Assembly: GCF_001905125.1 (NCBI RefSeq)
Contig: NZ_LWLE01000016.1
Span: 56,539 to 120,538, forward strand
Direction: 5' to 3'
Length of the DNA stretch: 64,000 nt
Origin: Streptomyces sp. TSRI0281
Lineage (GTDB): Bacteria > Actinomycetota > Actinomycetes > Streptomycetales > Streptomycetaceae
The stretch's first letter is position 1. Each line of letters begins with the position of its first letter. Under the pieces are notes generated by a model, which worked only from the letters and a program-made list of their open reading frames with translations, was not told the DNA's origin and searched no databases. Positions 26,738 to 36,214 of this stretch are shown piece by piece. The position numbers were made by a program, and so were the translations under genes.

Positions 26738-27879
26738 GATGCATCCCTCCCCTTGTTGCGTTTGTGCTGGTCACGAGCTCATGCGGAACCACACAGCGAC
26801 CTAATCCAAGGACTCGGCCTCGTTGACCGGTCCGCCACCTCAGTAGCTGTTCGTGGCACCAGCTCGTCCCACGGGCCTCGGTCTATGCGGGAGCTCAGAC
26901 GGCGCGGGCATGTTGAGAAGTCACCGTGCGACCGGCTCGCACTACGAACTCCAACGACTGATCGAGCAATTGGTGTTGACCCCCGGAGGCGCCGGACGCT
27001 GCCAGCCTGCAACTAGGCAAGATCGCCGTGAAGCTGATAGGCATCCGTCCGGCGCCCGCGGACGCCAACATCCCTCATCTCACCGTGGTGGGTTAACAAG
27101 GACGCCGGACGGTGCGCGATCTGCAGATGGGCACCAGGCCGGGTAAGTAGCAGGCATCCATCCGGCGCCCTTGCGGCCGCCACCCTCGGTATCGCGGTAG
27201 AGGCCGGAAGGCGCCGAGACGCGCTCGGTCTCACAAGAGTCCTCATTGGGAACGGGCTGTGAGTAGACGTCGTCTCGGCGCCCACCGGGCCTGCACCGCT
27301 TCGAACAGTCCGCTGGGTCACTCGTCCCTTCCGGACCGCCCTTACCTCCGGATTAGGTAAGTAGTAGGCGCCGCCAGCCCCGCACTCAGCGCCCCTTGTC
27401 CTCCAGGTCGGAGCACATTTCCGGGGTCCGACGCGCGAGCACCTCCACCTCGGCCTCCCGGCCCATGGGCCTGACCGGTACAACTGGCTGGGTGCGCACT
27501 TCGATCTGGCGCACCGCGCGGACCTTCCCGCCCTCGCCCAGCCCCGGACTGAGACATCTACCCCATGGGACACCTCAGCTGTTCCTAATCAACGGCCATT
27601 CTGTTCACCTCCGCCCGGCCGGGCGGCCCGATGCTCCTGCAGTCGCGGCGCGGCAGTGCGGACGCTGTCGTCTTTGACGCAAGGCGGTCACCTGTAGGAC
27701 TGCTCCAGAGGGTGCGATCAGCATGGTCCGGACCGCGCTGACGTGCATGGCGTGGATGAGCACGTCATCGGCGGCATGCGCCAGTGAGAAGCCGTCTGAA
27801 GTTGAGGGGGGAAGGAATCATATGATCATGCGAATGCCCTCAGGGGCCGACAAACTGCTCTGAACGAGGTGGAGAGATC
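26738..27879. other. IS110 upstream flank and decayed sequence
   Basis: The part next to the transposase is probably the IS110 non-coding end. A reverse frame ending at 27386 (VRAVRQIEVRTQPVVPVRP..., then a stop) has some coding character but no family and no start. No other gene is seen. Confidence 0.4.
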
Positions 27880-28278
27880 ATGTGGCCGCGAGTCAACGGT
27901 ATGCGCGCACTGGAACTGGGTACTCCCGGCGACATGCGGGCCGAGCTGAACTCTCTGGTCCTGGCCGGTAGTAAGACAGCCACGACCTGCCTGCTCGACG
28001 AGTACGCCGAAGAGGCCGAGGGGCTGGAGTACGTCGGTGAGCGGCAGGAGCTCCTGGACAACGACGGTCGATCGATCGCAACCCTTGAGTACACCGGCGT
28101 GGAGGTGAAGTCCTTCACGGAGGTGACGTGGCAGCACGCCGAGGCCGAGGGCGAGGGCGACGCGTCTCTTGAAGACTGGCGCGATGTGCACCGCCGCTTC
28201 TGGCACCGTTCGGGCACACCGGTCGAGGATCACACTGTTGTCGTCTGTCTGGCCTTCCGAGTTGTCGGGTGCTCCTGA
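27880..28278 (+). CDS. ASCH domain protein
   Basis: A 132-aa protein from ATG 27880 (GAGGTGGAGAG upstream). MRALELGTPGDMRAELNSLVLAGSKTATT is the ASCH/PUA-like opening, and the later strand LEYTGVEVKSFTEVTWQHAEAEGEGD with DWRDVHRRFWHR is typical. ASCH domains bind RNA or nucleosides; some are amidohydrolases. The length fits a complete single-domain protein. It stands alone between decayed regions. Confidence 0.85.
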   Translation: MWPRVNGMRALELGTPGDMRAELNSLVLAGSKTATTCLLDEYAEEAEGLEYVGERQELLDNDGRSIATLEYTGVEVKSFTEVTWQHAEAEGEGDASLEDWRDVHRRFWHRSGTPVEDHTVVVCLAFRVVGCS

Positions 28279-28421
28279 CCGAAAAAATCAACGGTCAGAT
28301 GAGTACGGCGAGATAGCCCTTCAGCGGTGACGGCCGTGGAGCTCTCGCGGTACGGTGCGCGCGCGGGGTGAAGCCGAACGGAAAATCAACGTTCGCGTGG
28401 GCAGGCGGCAGCGCCGCTGCC

Positions 28422-28458
28422 ATAGCGGGAGCAGCGACAGCGCCGCTGCTCCCGCTAT
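28422..28458. repeat. 15-bp perfect hairpin
   Basis: ATAGCGGGAGCAGCG at 28422-28436 and its exact reverse complement at 28444-28458 with a 7-base loop. No T-run on either side. It lies across the broken start of a short reading frame. Confidence 0.6.
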
Positions 28459-28605
28459 CAGCTGCGCATCGCCGCCCGCGCCCGCGAACTCGTCGACCAG
28501 GGCACCGCCATCGAGTCGGCCTGCCGCATCGTCATCCTCGAAGACCAGCTTGAAGAAGCCCAGCGCATCAACGCCGAACACCACCGCAGTACCTCGAAGC
28601 CGTAG
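28459..28605 (+). pseudogene. Helical ORF remnant
   Basis: Reads LRIAARARELVDQGTAIESA, then a Gln/Glu-rich helix to TAG 28603-28605. It has strong coding bias and a helical pattern but no start; the upstream frame is blocked by a stop in the hairpin. No family recognised. The following 28606-29034 holds no clear gene. Confidence 0.4.
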
Positions 28606-29034
28606 GCGCCGGCAGTGGCCTGAGAACCGCGGCCCCACCGGCAGAGTGCGGGCGTTGCCCAGGCGGTATTGCCGTGGGGCTGCTGTCAGATACTCGAGTC
28701 GTGCCCAGCGGACCGCCCGGCGGGCGGGAGACCCTGTCGTCCCGCGTCGCGCCGGGCGGCCTGGAGAGAAAGGGGCTGGGCGTTCCGTTCGAGGTGCGGG
28801 TGCGGGTGGCTCCCGGGGCGGGCGGTGTGACGGCGTTGTCCCGGGAGCCTCCGGGGCTGACGCCAAACAGGGACTGGGACCCGGACGCAGCCCGCCCATC
28901 CTCTGGTCCTTGGCGCGGGGTCGGGGCAGTGACGCGCGGGGGGACGGAAAGGGCGTCACCTCATCGGCCCGTGCCCCGGCGGCGACTTCGTCCGAAAGGG
29001 CGCTGCTGCGCAGGTGGGTGGGGTGGTTCTTCAC

Positions 29035-29235
29035 TCAGATCATGGAGGACTTGATCTGGGTGATGTCGCTGGGACGCAGCGGGATCGCGTCGCCCGTGTG
29101 GAGCGGCTCGGGCTCACGGTGCTGCCACAGCCGGTAGAAGCGGCCCTCGACGTCGTTGAATCCGAGGTGCCGGTCACCGCGCGGGTTGCTCAGGTGGGCG
29201 GTGAAGGACAGATCGTTCGGGCCAGGCTGCCAGGG
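29035..29235 (-). pseudogene. C-terminal fragment of an unknown protein
   Basis: A reverse frame reads PWQPGPNDLSFTAHLSNPRG and continues through GFNDVEGRFYRLW to a stop at 29035. Good coding composition, no start upstream. The flanking 29236-29820 shows nothing further. Confidence 0.4.
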
Positions 29236-29821
29236 CTCTCCGGCTGGCTCAACACGTCCTCGTCCTGGGCGACATCTCGTCCTACAGTCCTGCCTCAGGC
29301 GATCTCTCCTCGTTCAGGTCCGCAACAACGCGTCCGGAGGCCGCGAAGTAGGACTGGTGCTGCCCGACACGTGGCGAACGTCGCGCGGGCGGGTGACCGC
29401 CGCCCGTGGCCCGCCGCGGGCACGGCGCAGCGTCTCATCCTCCCAGTGGGCCGGCTGAGAACCCGATCAGTCGGCGCCGGGCGTGGGACGGCGTCCCCGG
29501 CCGGTCCGGCCGAAGGAGGGCCTGGACCAACTGTGTGACCTCATGCCGGTAGCCGGGGTGCTTCCTTCATGAAGAATCCTGAGCTTCGAGACTCAGCCTT
29601 CACACCGATACCGGTGCTCGCTCCCCCGGGAGGGTCTGGGCCTCGGTTCCCTCGGGCCGCTGACGGCACAGATCGAGACCGCCGCCAGAGGTCGTTTTCT
29701 CGTTTCATACCCTGCCGAAAGCCGTTGATTTTATATCAATGGCAGATATCAGTCGGCTGGTTGCCTGCTACTGCTTGAGCCTGGGACCTTAATGAGAGGT
29801 GTATGCATTGCGCACGGGAGA

Positions 29822-29894
29822 AGGGCCGCTCTTTTGTGGGAGCGGCCCTCGTGCGTAGGCCGGGCCGTCGGCGGGACATGCCGGGCCTACGCAC
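29822..29894 (-). terminator. Two hairpins 3' of the small secreted protein gene
   Basis: AGGGCCGCTC/GAGCGGCCCT at 29822-29849 (10 bp) and GTGCGTAGGCC/GGCCTACGCAC at 29851-29894 (11 bp). They lie just after the leftward gene ending at 29929. Confidence 0.6.
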
Positions 29895-29928
29895 ATCGAG
29901 TGACCTCGACGAGAAGACTTTGCGGCGC

Positions 29929-30315
29929 CTACAGAACGGCGATGGTGAAATTGCTGCTCGCGGGGTGGCCGTCCTTGAGCGTGATGACAGTGATGGCGTC
30001 CCGGCGGCTGTCGCACGCCCGGGTGGGCTCTCCGATGGTTGAGACGCTGGTGGTGCCAGGTCCGCCGTTGGCGAGGATCAGCGCGCTGGAGAGGTTGATG
30101 CCGGCGCTCGGATCGACGGTGACGCAGTACAGGCCTTCGGAGACCCGGTGGCTGTCGGTTACGTTCTTCTGCCTCTCCAGAGCACCATTGAAGTCGACCT
30201 CTGCGGCCGCCCTGGCGTTCGGGGCGATGATCTCGCCCGGCGCGGCGACGGCCTGGGGGATGAACACAGCAGACAGAGCAGCAGTTCCTGCAAGAACAGC
30301 AGCGAATCGACGCAT
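29929..30315 (-). CDS. Small secreted protein ending in IAVL
   Basis: A 128-aa protein with signal peptide (MRRFAAVLAGTAALSAVFIPQAVA) and a beta-rich mature part: VSEGLYCVTVDPSAGINLSSALI..., one Cys in each half, and the end SNFTIAVL. The protein at 32096-32494 shares the layout (GHVFCVEIG..., NGFYIAVL). Probably an exported single-domain protein; function unknown. Lower GC than the neighbours at its 5' flank. Confidence 0.75.
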   Translation of the reverse strand: MRRFAAVLAGTAALSAVFIPQAVAAPGEIIAPNARAAAEVDFNGALERQKNVTDSHRVSEGLYCVTVDPSAGINLSSALILANGGPGTTSVSTIGEPTRACDSRRDAITVITLKDGHPASSNFTIAVL

Positions 30316-30600
30316 GAGCTCACTCCTGGAATTGTTTCATAGCGCTGGTGCGCTCTACGGAGTTGATTATTCGCCAGTGAACTGAGCGGCACGTTGGTAG
30401 CGGGAATCGTTCACATATTCGCGAGGTCACTCGATTGATCTTGTGCCTGTCGGGGCGCCGACTGTCGGCGTCAGGTTGTTTCCCGCCGCTGACCGGGACG
30501 GTGATTCCGACCGCAGCTGCACCCCGGCCCGGCCTCGCCGGGCCGGGGTGCGCGCGGAGATGGTAATGGAACCACCGGACCGTTCGGCCGGCGCCCCAGC

Positions 30601-30966
30601 ATGGCCAGCTCAGTCTGGATGTACGGCGTTGTCAGCAACATGTCCTCCACCTCCAGGATCGACTTCAACACCGACCTCTCCGATGTGGGGACCGTGGCCA
30701 CCATCTTCACCGACAGCAACTACGGCGGCGACTGGCAGCACCTGCGGCCAGGCAGCTACAACCGCCTCGCCGACGCTGTTGTCGTCGGCGCTGTCGCCGT
30801 CGACGACAACACCCTCAGCTCTCTGCGCGTAGCCGCCGGATTCCGGTTCACTCGGTATCAGGACCCGAGCTTCGCCGGCCAGCAGTGGACCTTTACCGCG
30901 GACACCCCTTATGTCGGCGACGACGCCAACGATCAGGCATCCTCCATCGTCGTCACGCGGATCTGA
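30601..30966 (+). CDS. Beta/gamma-crystallin-like protein
   Basis: A 121-aa product with two crystallin-like halves: TIFTDSNYGGDWQHLRPGSY and FRFTRYQDPSFAGQQWTF followed by NDQASSIVV. The Y/F-x5-G pattern and DNTLSSLRV match Ca-binding Greek-key motifs, also seen in peptidase inhibitor I36-like proteins. No signal peptide is visible from ATG 30601, so the true start may lie upstream or be lost. An IS630 fragment abuts its 3' end. Confidence 0.65.
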   Translation: MASSVWMYGVVSNMSSTSRIDFNTDLSDVGTVATIFTDSNYGGDWQHLRPGSYNRLADAVVVGAVAVDDNTLSSLRVAAGFRFTRYQDPSFAGQQWTFTADTPYVGDDANDQASSIVVTRI

Positions 30967-31270
30967 GCGGCTTTGGTACGGTTCGTTGCTGATCCTTGGT
31001 GGCGGGTCTGTTGGAGGGGGAGTGCCTGGTCCACGGCGGTGACGATGGCTTCGAGGCTGGTGTGGGCTCGGCGGGGTGGTCCTCGTACTTCGCCGAGCGC
31101 CAGATGCGTTCGATGTCGTTGAGTTCGGGGCTGCGGGGCGGGAGGCAGAACAGCTTCACTCCGGTCTTCGCGAGCTGGTCGCGGCGGTCCTTGAGCGCTT
31201 TGGCCACGTGTGCGGAGGCGTTGTCCAGCACCACGGTGCAGGGCCGGGACCGGCGCCGAACGGGCAGGCG
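30962..31270 (-). mobile_element. IS630-family transposase C-terminal fragment
   Basis: Reads CTVVLDNASAHVAKALKDRR and LPPRSPELNDIERIW, the second Asp and the Glu region of the IS630 DDE domain. The frame shifts after KYEDHP. The N-terminal half is missing. Confidence 0.8.
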
Positions 31271-31315
31271 AGCACCGACACCGTCAAGGACAAGGCGTCG
31301 GCCCCAGCCGTGCGT

Positions 31316-31424
31316 GTCCATTCCCGGCTCCCTGAGCGACATCGGAGCGGGGATCGACGGCACTGCGTGGGGCGTCAACGCCGGCGGCAGCATCTACCGC
31401 TATACCGGGGACCAGCCCGGCTGA
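31316..31424 (+). pseudogene. Tectonin-repeat lectin C-terminal fragment
   Basis: Reads IPGSLSDIGAGIDGTAWGVN and ends GSIYRYTGDQPG-stop, the repeat unit of tectonin beta-propellers. Only one unit remains, joined to the IS630 fragment. From 31425 to 32095 there is no intact gene. Confidence 0.6.
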
Positions 31425-31689
31425 CACATGTCTCCCCCGCACCGGGCCACCGACGACGTCCATATCCCCCAGCACGACACCCTCGTCTTCGGCAATCGCC
31501 GGGGCGCCCGGGTCGAGCTCGTTCCCGGCACGCGCCCGAAGCGGTCACCGAGTTTGCCGCCGAGGATCAGGCAGGCGAGCGGTCATACCGAGTTACCCCG
31601 GACCTGCCACCACTGGGCTGCGGACCCGCAGTCTCAGGACCATCCCGGCACCGCGTGCGTCAGCGCGACGACCTGGCGGGCCCCGTCGC

Positions 31690-31733
31690 GGGGCGGCCCG
31701 CCACGGCATCCTGACCGCCACGCGCATCCGCTG
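31690..31733 (+). pseudogene. 3' end of an ATP-dependent DNA ligase gene
   Basis: Reads ARHGILTATRIR-stop, close to the GRHGVLTVTRIR-stop end of the ligase at 52246-53112. A very short relic. Confidence 0.55.
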
Positions 31734-32095
31734 ACGAGCACCGGCTGTGTGTGGCGGCTGCTGGCCATCGGGTGATGCTCCTGAGGTCGGGCGCTTCGTC
31801 TGGCGGGTGCGCGTTGCGGCTGGCCAGCATGGACGCGCGCCAGGCCCGGCATGCCTGGCGGTGCCGGTGTTCCGAGAGCGCATTGCGGATGCCCGTGGCG
31901 CTCCGTCGGCGGCGAGGCTGGGCGGTCGGTTCGCCCCGGCGTGCGCCGGTGAGTGAGCTGCTTCACGACCGAGCTTCCAGAGCCCCCTCGCGGGGCGGTT
32001 TCCCATGGAAAGTCCGTGATGAGGTTGAACACGCCAATAGCGTCGTTCGGGTCGCGGTCCAGGGAGGCCGTGGCGTTGACGTGAAGGGAAACTGC

Positions 32096-32494
32096 ATGTT
32101 CAGCAGCGGAATGACCCGTGTCATGGCATGGACCGGCGCGGGGATCGGTGTGGTGGCAACCGTGCTGGCGGGGGTGGCCATCGCGGCTCCGGCCGCCAAC
32201 AGCTCCCAGGCTCCGTACGTACAGGCCGGCGCGCTGGTCAACGCGGACGCCTCGATCGTGCACTCCAAGGGCGTCAAGTCGGTGACCGCCTCGGGCCACG
32301 TCTTCTGCGTCGAGATCGGCAACGAGGACGTCGACCTGTCCAGGGCCATCATCACTGCCACCCCCCGCGACACCGCGGGCTCCACCCTCCGGGTCATCCC
32401 GTCCAACTGCGCGGGCGGAAAGGGCATCACCGTCGCCACCTACAATCCCTCCGGCGGCGGAATGGCCAACGGGTTCTACATCGCGGTCCTTTGA
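32096..32494 (+). CDS. Small secreted protein ending in IAVL (second)
   Basis: A 132-aa protein from ATG 32096 (AAGGGA upstream). Signal peptide with cleavage near IAAPA. The mature part has SVTASGHVFCVEIG, a second Cys in SNCAGGKG, and the end NGFYIAVL. Related to the product of 29929-30315, on the opposite strand 2 kb away. A strong terminator follows. Confidence 0.8.
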   Translation: MFSSGMTRVMAWTGAGIGVVATVLAGVAIAAPAANSSQAPYVQAGALVNADASIVHSKGVKSVTASGHVFCVEIGNEDVDLSRAIITATPRDTAGSTLRVIPSNCAGGKGITVATYNPSGGGMANGFYIAVL

Positions 32495-32516
32495 CCTGAT
32501 CTCCGCACCAGAACCC

Positions 32517-32549
32517 GTGCGGCCCCGTTGCACGGCAACGGGGCCGCAC
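32517..32549 (+). terminator. Strong 15-bp hairpin terminator
   Basis: GTGCGGCCCCGTTGC-ACG-GCAACGGGGCCGCAC, perfect over 15 bp, 23 bases after the stop at 32494. It may serve both the secreted-protein gene and the convergent recombinase remnant. Confidence 0.75.
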
Positions 32550-32589
32550 GATGCGCGACGAGAAGCGGATCCGGTTCAGGCGGCGTCAG

Positions 32590-33447
32590 TCACGGGGTTG
32601 TGCTGGTCTTCTCGTCGTGCTGGCGGAGCATGCGCATGACGGTGGCCGGTGAGGGGCGGCGGTCCTTCTTCTTGCCGGTGGTGATGACGAGTCGGGCGGC
32701 CATGTCGCGCAGGCTCATGTCCTGGCCGCGCGGGTGGAGGGCCATGGACCGCACGTGGTCGTCGGCGACGGCTGTTCCGCCGGTGGTCCTGCCGCGTTTG
32801 CGAGCGGATTCGTGGCTTTCGAGGGTGCGGTCGCGGATGTACTCGCGTTTCATCCCGGACAGGGCCGCGAGCACGGTGAACACGATCCCTCCGGGGCCGT
32901 GGGAGCCCTGGCGTTCGCCGGTCAGGAACTCCAGGCCGACGTCGCTCGCCTTGAGGTCCCCGGCCAGGGCCGCCGGGTCGATGCCGCGGCCGAGCCGTTT
33001 GTGTTCGTGGACCACGAGGGTGACGCCGACCCCGGAGGCGCGCGCCTCGCGGGCAGGGCCGACCGCCTTGCCCGGCTCGGGCCGCTGGTGGCGCGGGTGG
33101 AGATCTTCTCGGCGAGCACCCGGGTCACACCCGCTTCAGCGAGGGAGCCGAGTGGGCAGTCCAGCGATCGGCGGGCGTTGGACGCCCGGGCGTACCCCAG
33201 GCATACGTGCCCCACGGGTTCGGCGCCGGCGGGCCGGGGCGGGTCGGTCCACGCGGAGCCCGGGCCGGCGCACGGCAGGTGTTGCCACCGCGAGGGCCTT
33301 GGCGAGTTGGGGCACCAGGCGGAGCCGGGCGGTGTGCTCCTGGATCGCGACCCTGGCCTTGGAGGTTCGGCACGGCGAGTCTGCCGGGGCCGCGCAGGAG
33401 GACATCGGGCAGTCGCACGCTTCCACGCGCGTGAAGTCGTCGCTCAC
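32590..33447 (-). pseudogene. Zinc-finger/serine recombinase gene with two frameshifts
   Basis: Starts with a zinc knuckle (ACDCPMSSCAAPADSPC) and VPQLAKALAVATPAV, then, after a frameshift near 33225, the resolvase opening VCLGYARAS with the catalytic Ser. A second shift near 33040 restores the first frame: LVVHEHKRLGRGID, FTVLAALSGMKREYIRDRT, and a C-terminal helix-turn-helix (SLRDMAARLVITTGKKK). Together these make one complete site-specific recombinase of the invertase/resolvase type, broken by two compensating indels. It marks an old integration or inversion event. Confidence 0.8.
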
Positions 33448-34475
33448 ACCCTGACCGTTTCATGGGTACGTTTCAATTGCGCTACGTCGGCACCGCCCCT
33501 CCGGAGTGCGCCGCGAAGCTCCCGCGATGGGTGAGACGGGAGGGGCTGCGTGACCTGTGGCCAGTTCGTATTTCGGGCGGGTAGGTGGAGGCGCTGGGGC
33601 CGTCGGCGCATGGTCATGCGGTAGAGCGTCACTTCTCCTCGCCGGAAGAGGATCTCGCAGGTTTTGAGATAGAGACGGTAGCGCTGATAGGTTTCCGGGC
33701 CCACCGCTTTCTCGGCTTGTTCCCGTGCGGCGAGGAGCCGCGTGGACCAGGCACGCAGGGTGCGGACGTAGTCCTGGGGGGCGCTGGTGAGGGCGGTAAG
33801 GGAGAAGAAGGCGTCGCATGCCGCCGCGATCTCTGTCAGGCGTGGCAGGGCCGAGGCGGGGAAGACGTCGCCGGCGAAGAACGCGCCGACCGGGCCGTCG
33901 GCGTCGATGCCGCCGTCGAAGGCGATGGTCTGCAGCGACAGCGTGCCGCCGGGGGCGAGCCAGCTGTGGCACGCGGCGAAGAAGCCGCTGTAAGCCTCTA
34001 CGCGCTGCCCTGGGGTGAGGCCGGGGCCGGCGAAGGCTTCGAAGGCTTCGACCGAGACGATGGCGTCATAGACGGAGTCAGGGGTGTGAAACCGCCAGTC
34101 CTCAAGGCGTGCCTGAACCTGCGGCAGGGCAAGGGAGTTGACGTGGGCGAGCTGGGCGCGGCTGAGCGTCAGCCCGGTCATCTCGCCAGCGTGGTCCTCT
34201 TCCGCGGCGAGGGCGAGCAGGCCGCCCCATCCGCATCCGATGTCCAGCAGCCGGCCGCCCCGGGGGAGTGCCGCCTGGTCCAGGTGACGCCGCAGTTTGT
34301 TTCGTTGAGCTCGGGCCAGGGCCGCGACGTCACCGGGATCGGTATCACTGGTGATGCCGTCCCAGGCGGCGGCTGAGTAGGTCAAGGTGTCGTCGAGCCA
34401 CAGTGAGTAGAAGTCGTTGCCGACGTCGTAGTGGAACTCGATGTCCTCGGCGCTCGCGCCCGTCGTCGTAGTCAC
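33444..34475 (-). CDS. Cyclopropane-fatty-acid-synthase-like SAM methyltransferase
   Basis: A 343-aa protein from GTG 34475 (AGGGA upstream). N-terminal IEFHYDVGNDFYSLWLDDTLTYSAA and the SAM motif LLDIGCGWGG (D78) are characteristic of the CFA synthase/mycolic acid methyltransferase family, which adds a methylene or methyl group to a double bond of an acyl chain. The last 50 residues are rich in Arg/Pro and may be a changed tail near the recombinase remnant. It is divergent from the ACP-desaturase-ketosynthase operon. The combination suggests methylation or cyclopropanation of an ACP-bound unsaturated acyl chain. Confidence 0.85.
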   Translation of the reverse strand: MTTTTGASAEDIEFHYDVGNDFYSLWLDDTLTYSAAAWDGITSDTDPGDVAALARAQRNKLRRHLDQAALPRGGRLLDIGCGWGGLLALAAEEDHAGEMTGLTLSRAQLAHVNSLALPQVQARLEDWRFHTPDSVYDAIVSVEAFEAFAGPGLTPGQRVEAYSGFFAACHSWLAPGGTLSLQTIAFDGGIDADGPVGAFFAGDVFPASALPRLTEIAAACDAFFSLTALTSAPQDYVRTLRAWSTRLLAAREQAEKAVGPETYQRYRLYLKTCEILFRRGEVTLYRMTMRRRPQRLHLPARNTNWPQVTQPLPSHPSRELRGALRRGGADVAQLKRTHETVRV

Positions 34476-34812
34476 GCTTTCCCTGTTCCTGGTGGTGGGT
34501 GAGAGGTCTCCGGCCGCGAGGGCTCCGCACGGCGGGCCGGGGGACGGGGCGCGTGCTGGGCTTCGCCCAGGGCGTGACGGCCGACGCCCGGACCCTCCGG
34601 GGCCCCTGGAACCTCGTAACCGTGTCAGCGGGCCGGGCAGGTGATCAAATCGCCTATCACCCACACGGAGCAGCGCGTGACCTCGCCCCGGCCCCGGGCC
34701 CTCGGCTGCCCGGCCACGGACGGGGCGGGGGTGGAGACGGGGCACGGCAGTGACTTTCCTGGCCGGGCGGGGTTGTCAGGCCACAGCCGCTTTCGAAGGT
34801 CAGAGAAGAGCC

Positions 34813-35127
34813 ATGGCAGACATCACAGTGCAGGACTTCGACGAGGCCACACTGGCCGATCTGGTGCACGAGTACTTCCAGGTGCCGCGCGACCAGCTCC
34901 ATGCGGTCGCGACACTCGACGAACTGGGCTTGGACTCCCTGGCCCTGATGGAACTGATGGTGGTCCTCGAAGAGCGAAGCGGAATGGAGCTCCTGGATCG
35001 GCTGAAGGACCTGTCGTTGGTGAGCACGCTGCGCGACGCGGCACAGGTGATCAAGGAAGCGGTCGATGCGTCCGCCCGCAAAGCCGTGGTCTCCCACCCG
35101 GCAGGGCTACCCAACCCAGCCGCGTGA
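34813..35127 (+). CDS. Acyl carrier protein
   Basis: A 104-aa protein with DELGLDSLALMEL carrying the phosphopantetheine serine (S42). The C-terminus is about 20 residues longer than a usual fatty-acid ACP. ATG 34813 follows GAGAAGAG. It begins the rightward operon; the desaturase starts 67 bases after the stop. Probably a dedicated carrier for the acyl chain handled by the next genes. The 337 bases before it (34476-34812) hold the divergent promoters and no gene. Confidence 0.88.
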   Translation: MADITVQDFDEATLADLVHEYFQVPRDQLHAVATLDELGLDSLALMELMVVLEERSGMELLDRLKDLSLVSTLRDAAQVIKEAVDASARKAVVSHPAGLPNPAA

Positions 35128-35194
35128 CGGCGAGAACACCCGCCCCCCGGCTTCCCCTCACGCGCCCGACCAGGAACGGCACCCCACCACAGCC

Positions 35195-36214
35195 ATGACC
35201 AACCACCCCATCCCACCACCCCCCGTACGCGGCCACCTCGACCTGCTGCGCGAACTCGAACCGGCCGTCGCCCATCACCTCGACCGCCATCTCAAGGCAG
35301 CATCGGAGTGGTTTCCCCACCAGTACGTCCCCTGGAGCTCGGCCCACGACTTCGAGGGCCCCCTGGGCGGCGAACCCTGGAACAGCGGCCAGTCGCACCT
35401 GCCTCCCGCCGTACGGGACGCGCTGCTCGTCAACCTCCTCACCGAGGACAATCTGCCCAGCTACCACCACGAGATCGCCACCAGCTTCGGACGTGACAGC
35501 GCCTGGGGAACCTGGGTGCACCGCTGGACCGCCGAGGAAGGCCGCCACGCAGAAGCCCTGCGCGGCTACCTGCACGCCGTGCGCGGCCTGGACCCGGTGG
35601 AACTGGAGCGCGCCCGCATGGCACATGTCGGCGCCGGCTACCAGAGTCCCCACCCGTCCCTGGCCCACGGCCTCGCCTACGTCACCGTGCAGGAGCTGGC
35701 CACCCGCGAGGCGCACCGCAACACCGGCCACGCCTGCGACGAACCCCACGGCAGACGGCTGATGACCCGCATCGCCGCGGACGAGAACCTCCACATGGTC
35801 TTCTACCGGGCCTTGTGTGCCGACCTCCTCGACCTGGCCCCCGAAGAATTCACAACCGCGTTCGCCGACGTGGTCTGCGACTTCACGATGCCCGGCCACG
35901 GCATCCCCGGCTTCCAGGGACGGGCCGCGCGCATTGCCGCGGCCGGCATCTACGACCTCAGCGTTCACCACCACCATGTGCTCCTGCCGCTGCTGCGCAC
36001 CCTGGGCGTCATGGAGCGAACCGGCCTGCGCCCCGAGGGGGAGGAGGCACTGGACCGTATCGGACGGCACCTGGAAGACCTGACCGACAAAGGAAAACGG
36101 CTCGCAAACCTCCAAGACCGGATGCGACAGCGCACACAACAGACCGCCCGATCAACAGGACTGGAAGCGCGCCCCCGCCCGGCCAGTGACAAAGAACTGG
36201 AAGTGCCCCGATGA
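35195..36214 (+). CDS. Acyl-ACP desaturase (di-iron)
   Basis: A 339-aa protein. The two di-iron ligand motifs are E114-E-G-R-H118 (TAEEGRH) and E197-N-L-H200 (ADENLH), as in stearoyl-ACP Delta-9 desaturase/DesA proteins; the WVHRWTAEE and TFADVVCDFTMPGHGIPGF-like regions also fit. It introduces a double bond into an ACP-bound chain using O2 and ferredoxin. ATG 35195 has a weak ribosome site. The stop overlaps the ketosynthase ATG (36211-36214), so the two are coupled. Confidence 0.9.
   Translation: MTNHPIPPPPVRGHLDLLRELEPAVAHHLDRHLKAASEWFPHQYVPWSSAHDFEGPLGGEPWNSGQSHLPPAVRDALLVNLLTEDNLPSYHHEIATSFGRDSAWGTWVHRWTAEEGRHAEALRGYLHAVRGLDPVELERARMAHVGAGYQSPHPSLAHGLAYVTVQELATREAHRNTGHACDEPHGRRLMTRIAADENLHMVFYRALCADLLDLAPEEFTTAFADVVCDFTMPGHGIPGFQGRAARIAAAGIYDLSVHHHHVLLPLLRTLGVMERTGLRPEGEEALDRIGRHLEDLTDKGKRLANLQDRMRQRTQQTARSTGLEARPRPASDKELEVPR

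Noticed and set aside
27386..27570. Reverse frame ending VPVRPMGREAEVEVLARR and a stop
   Set aside because: Some coding character, but no start codon in context and no family.
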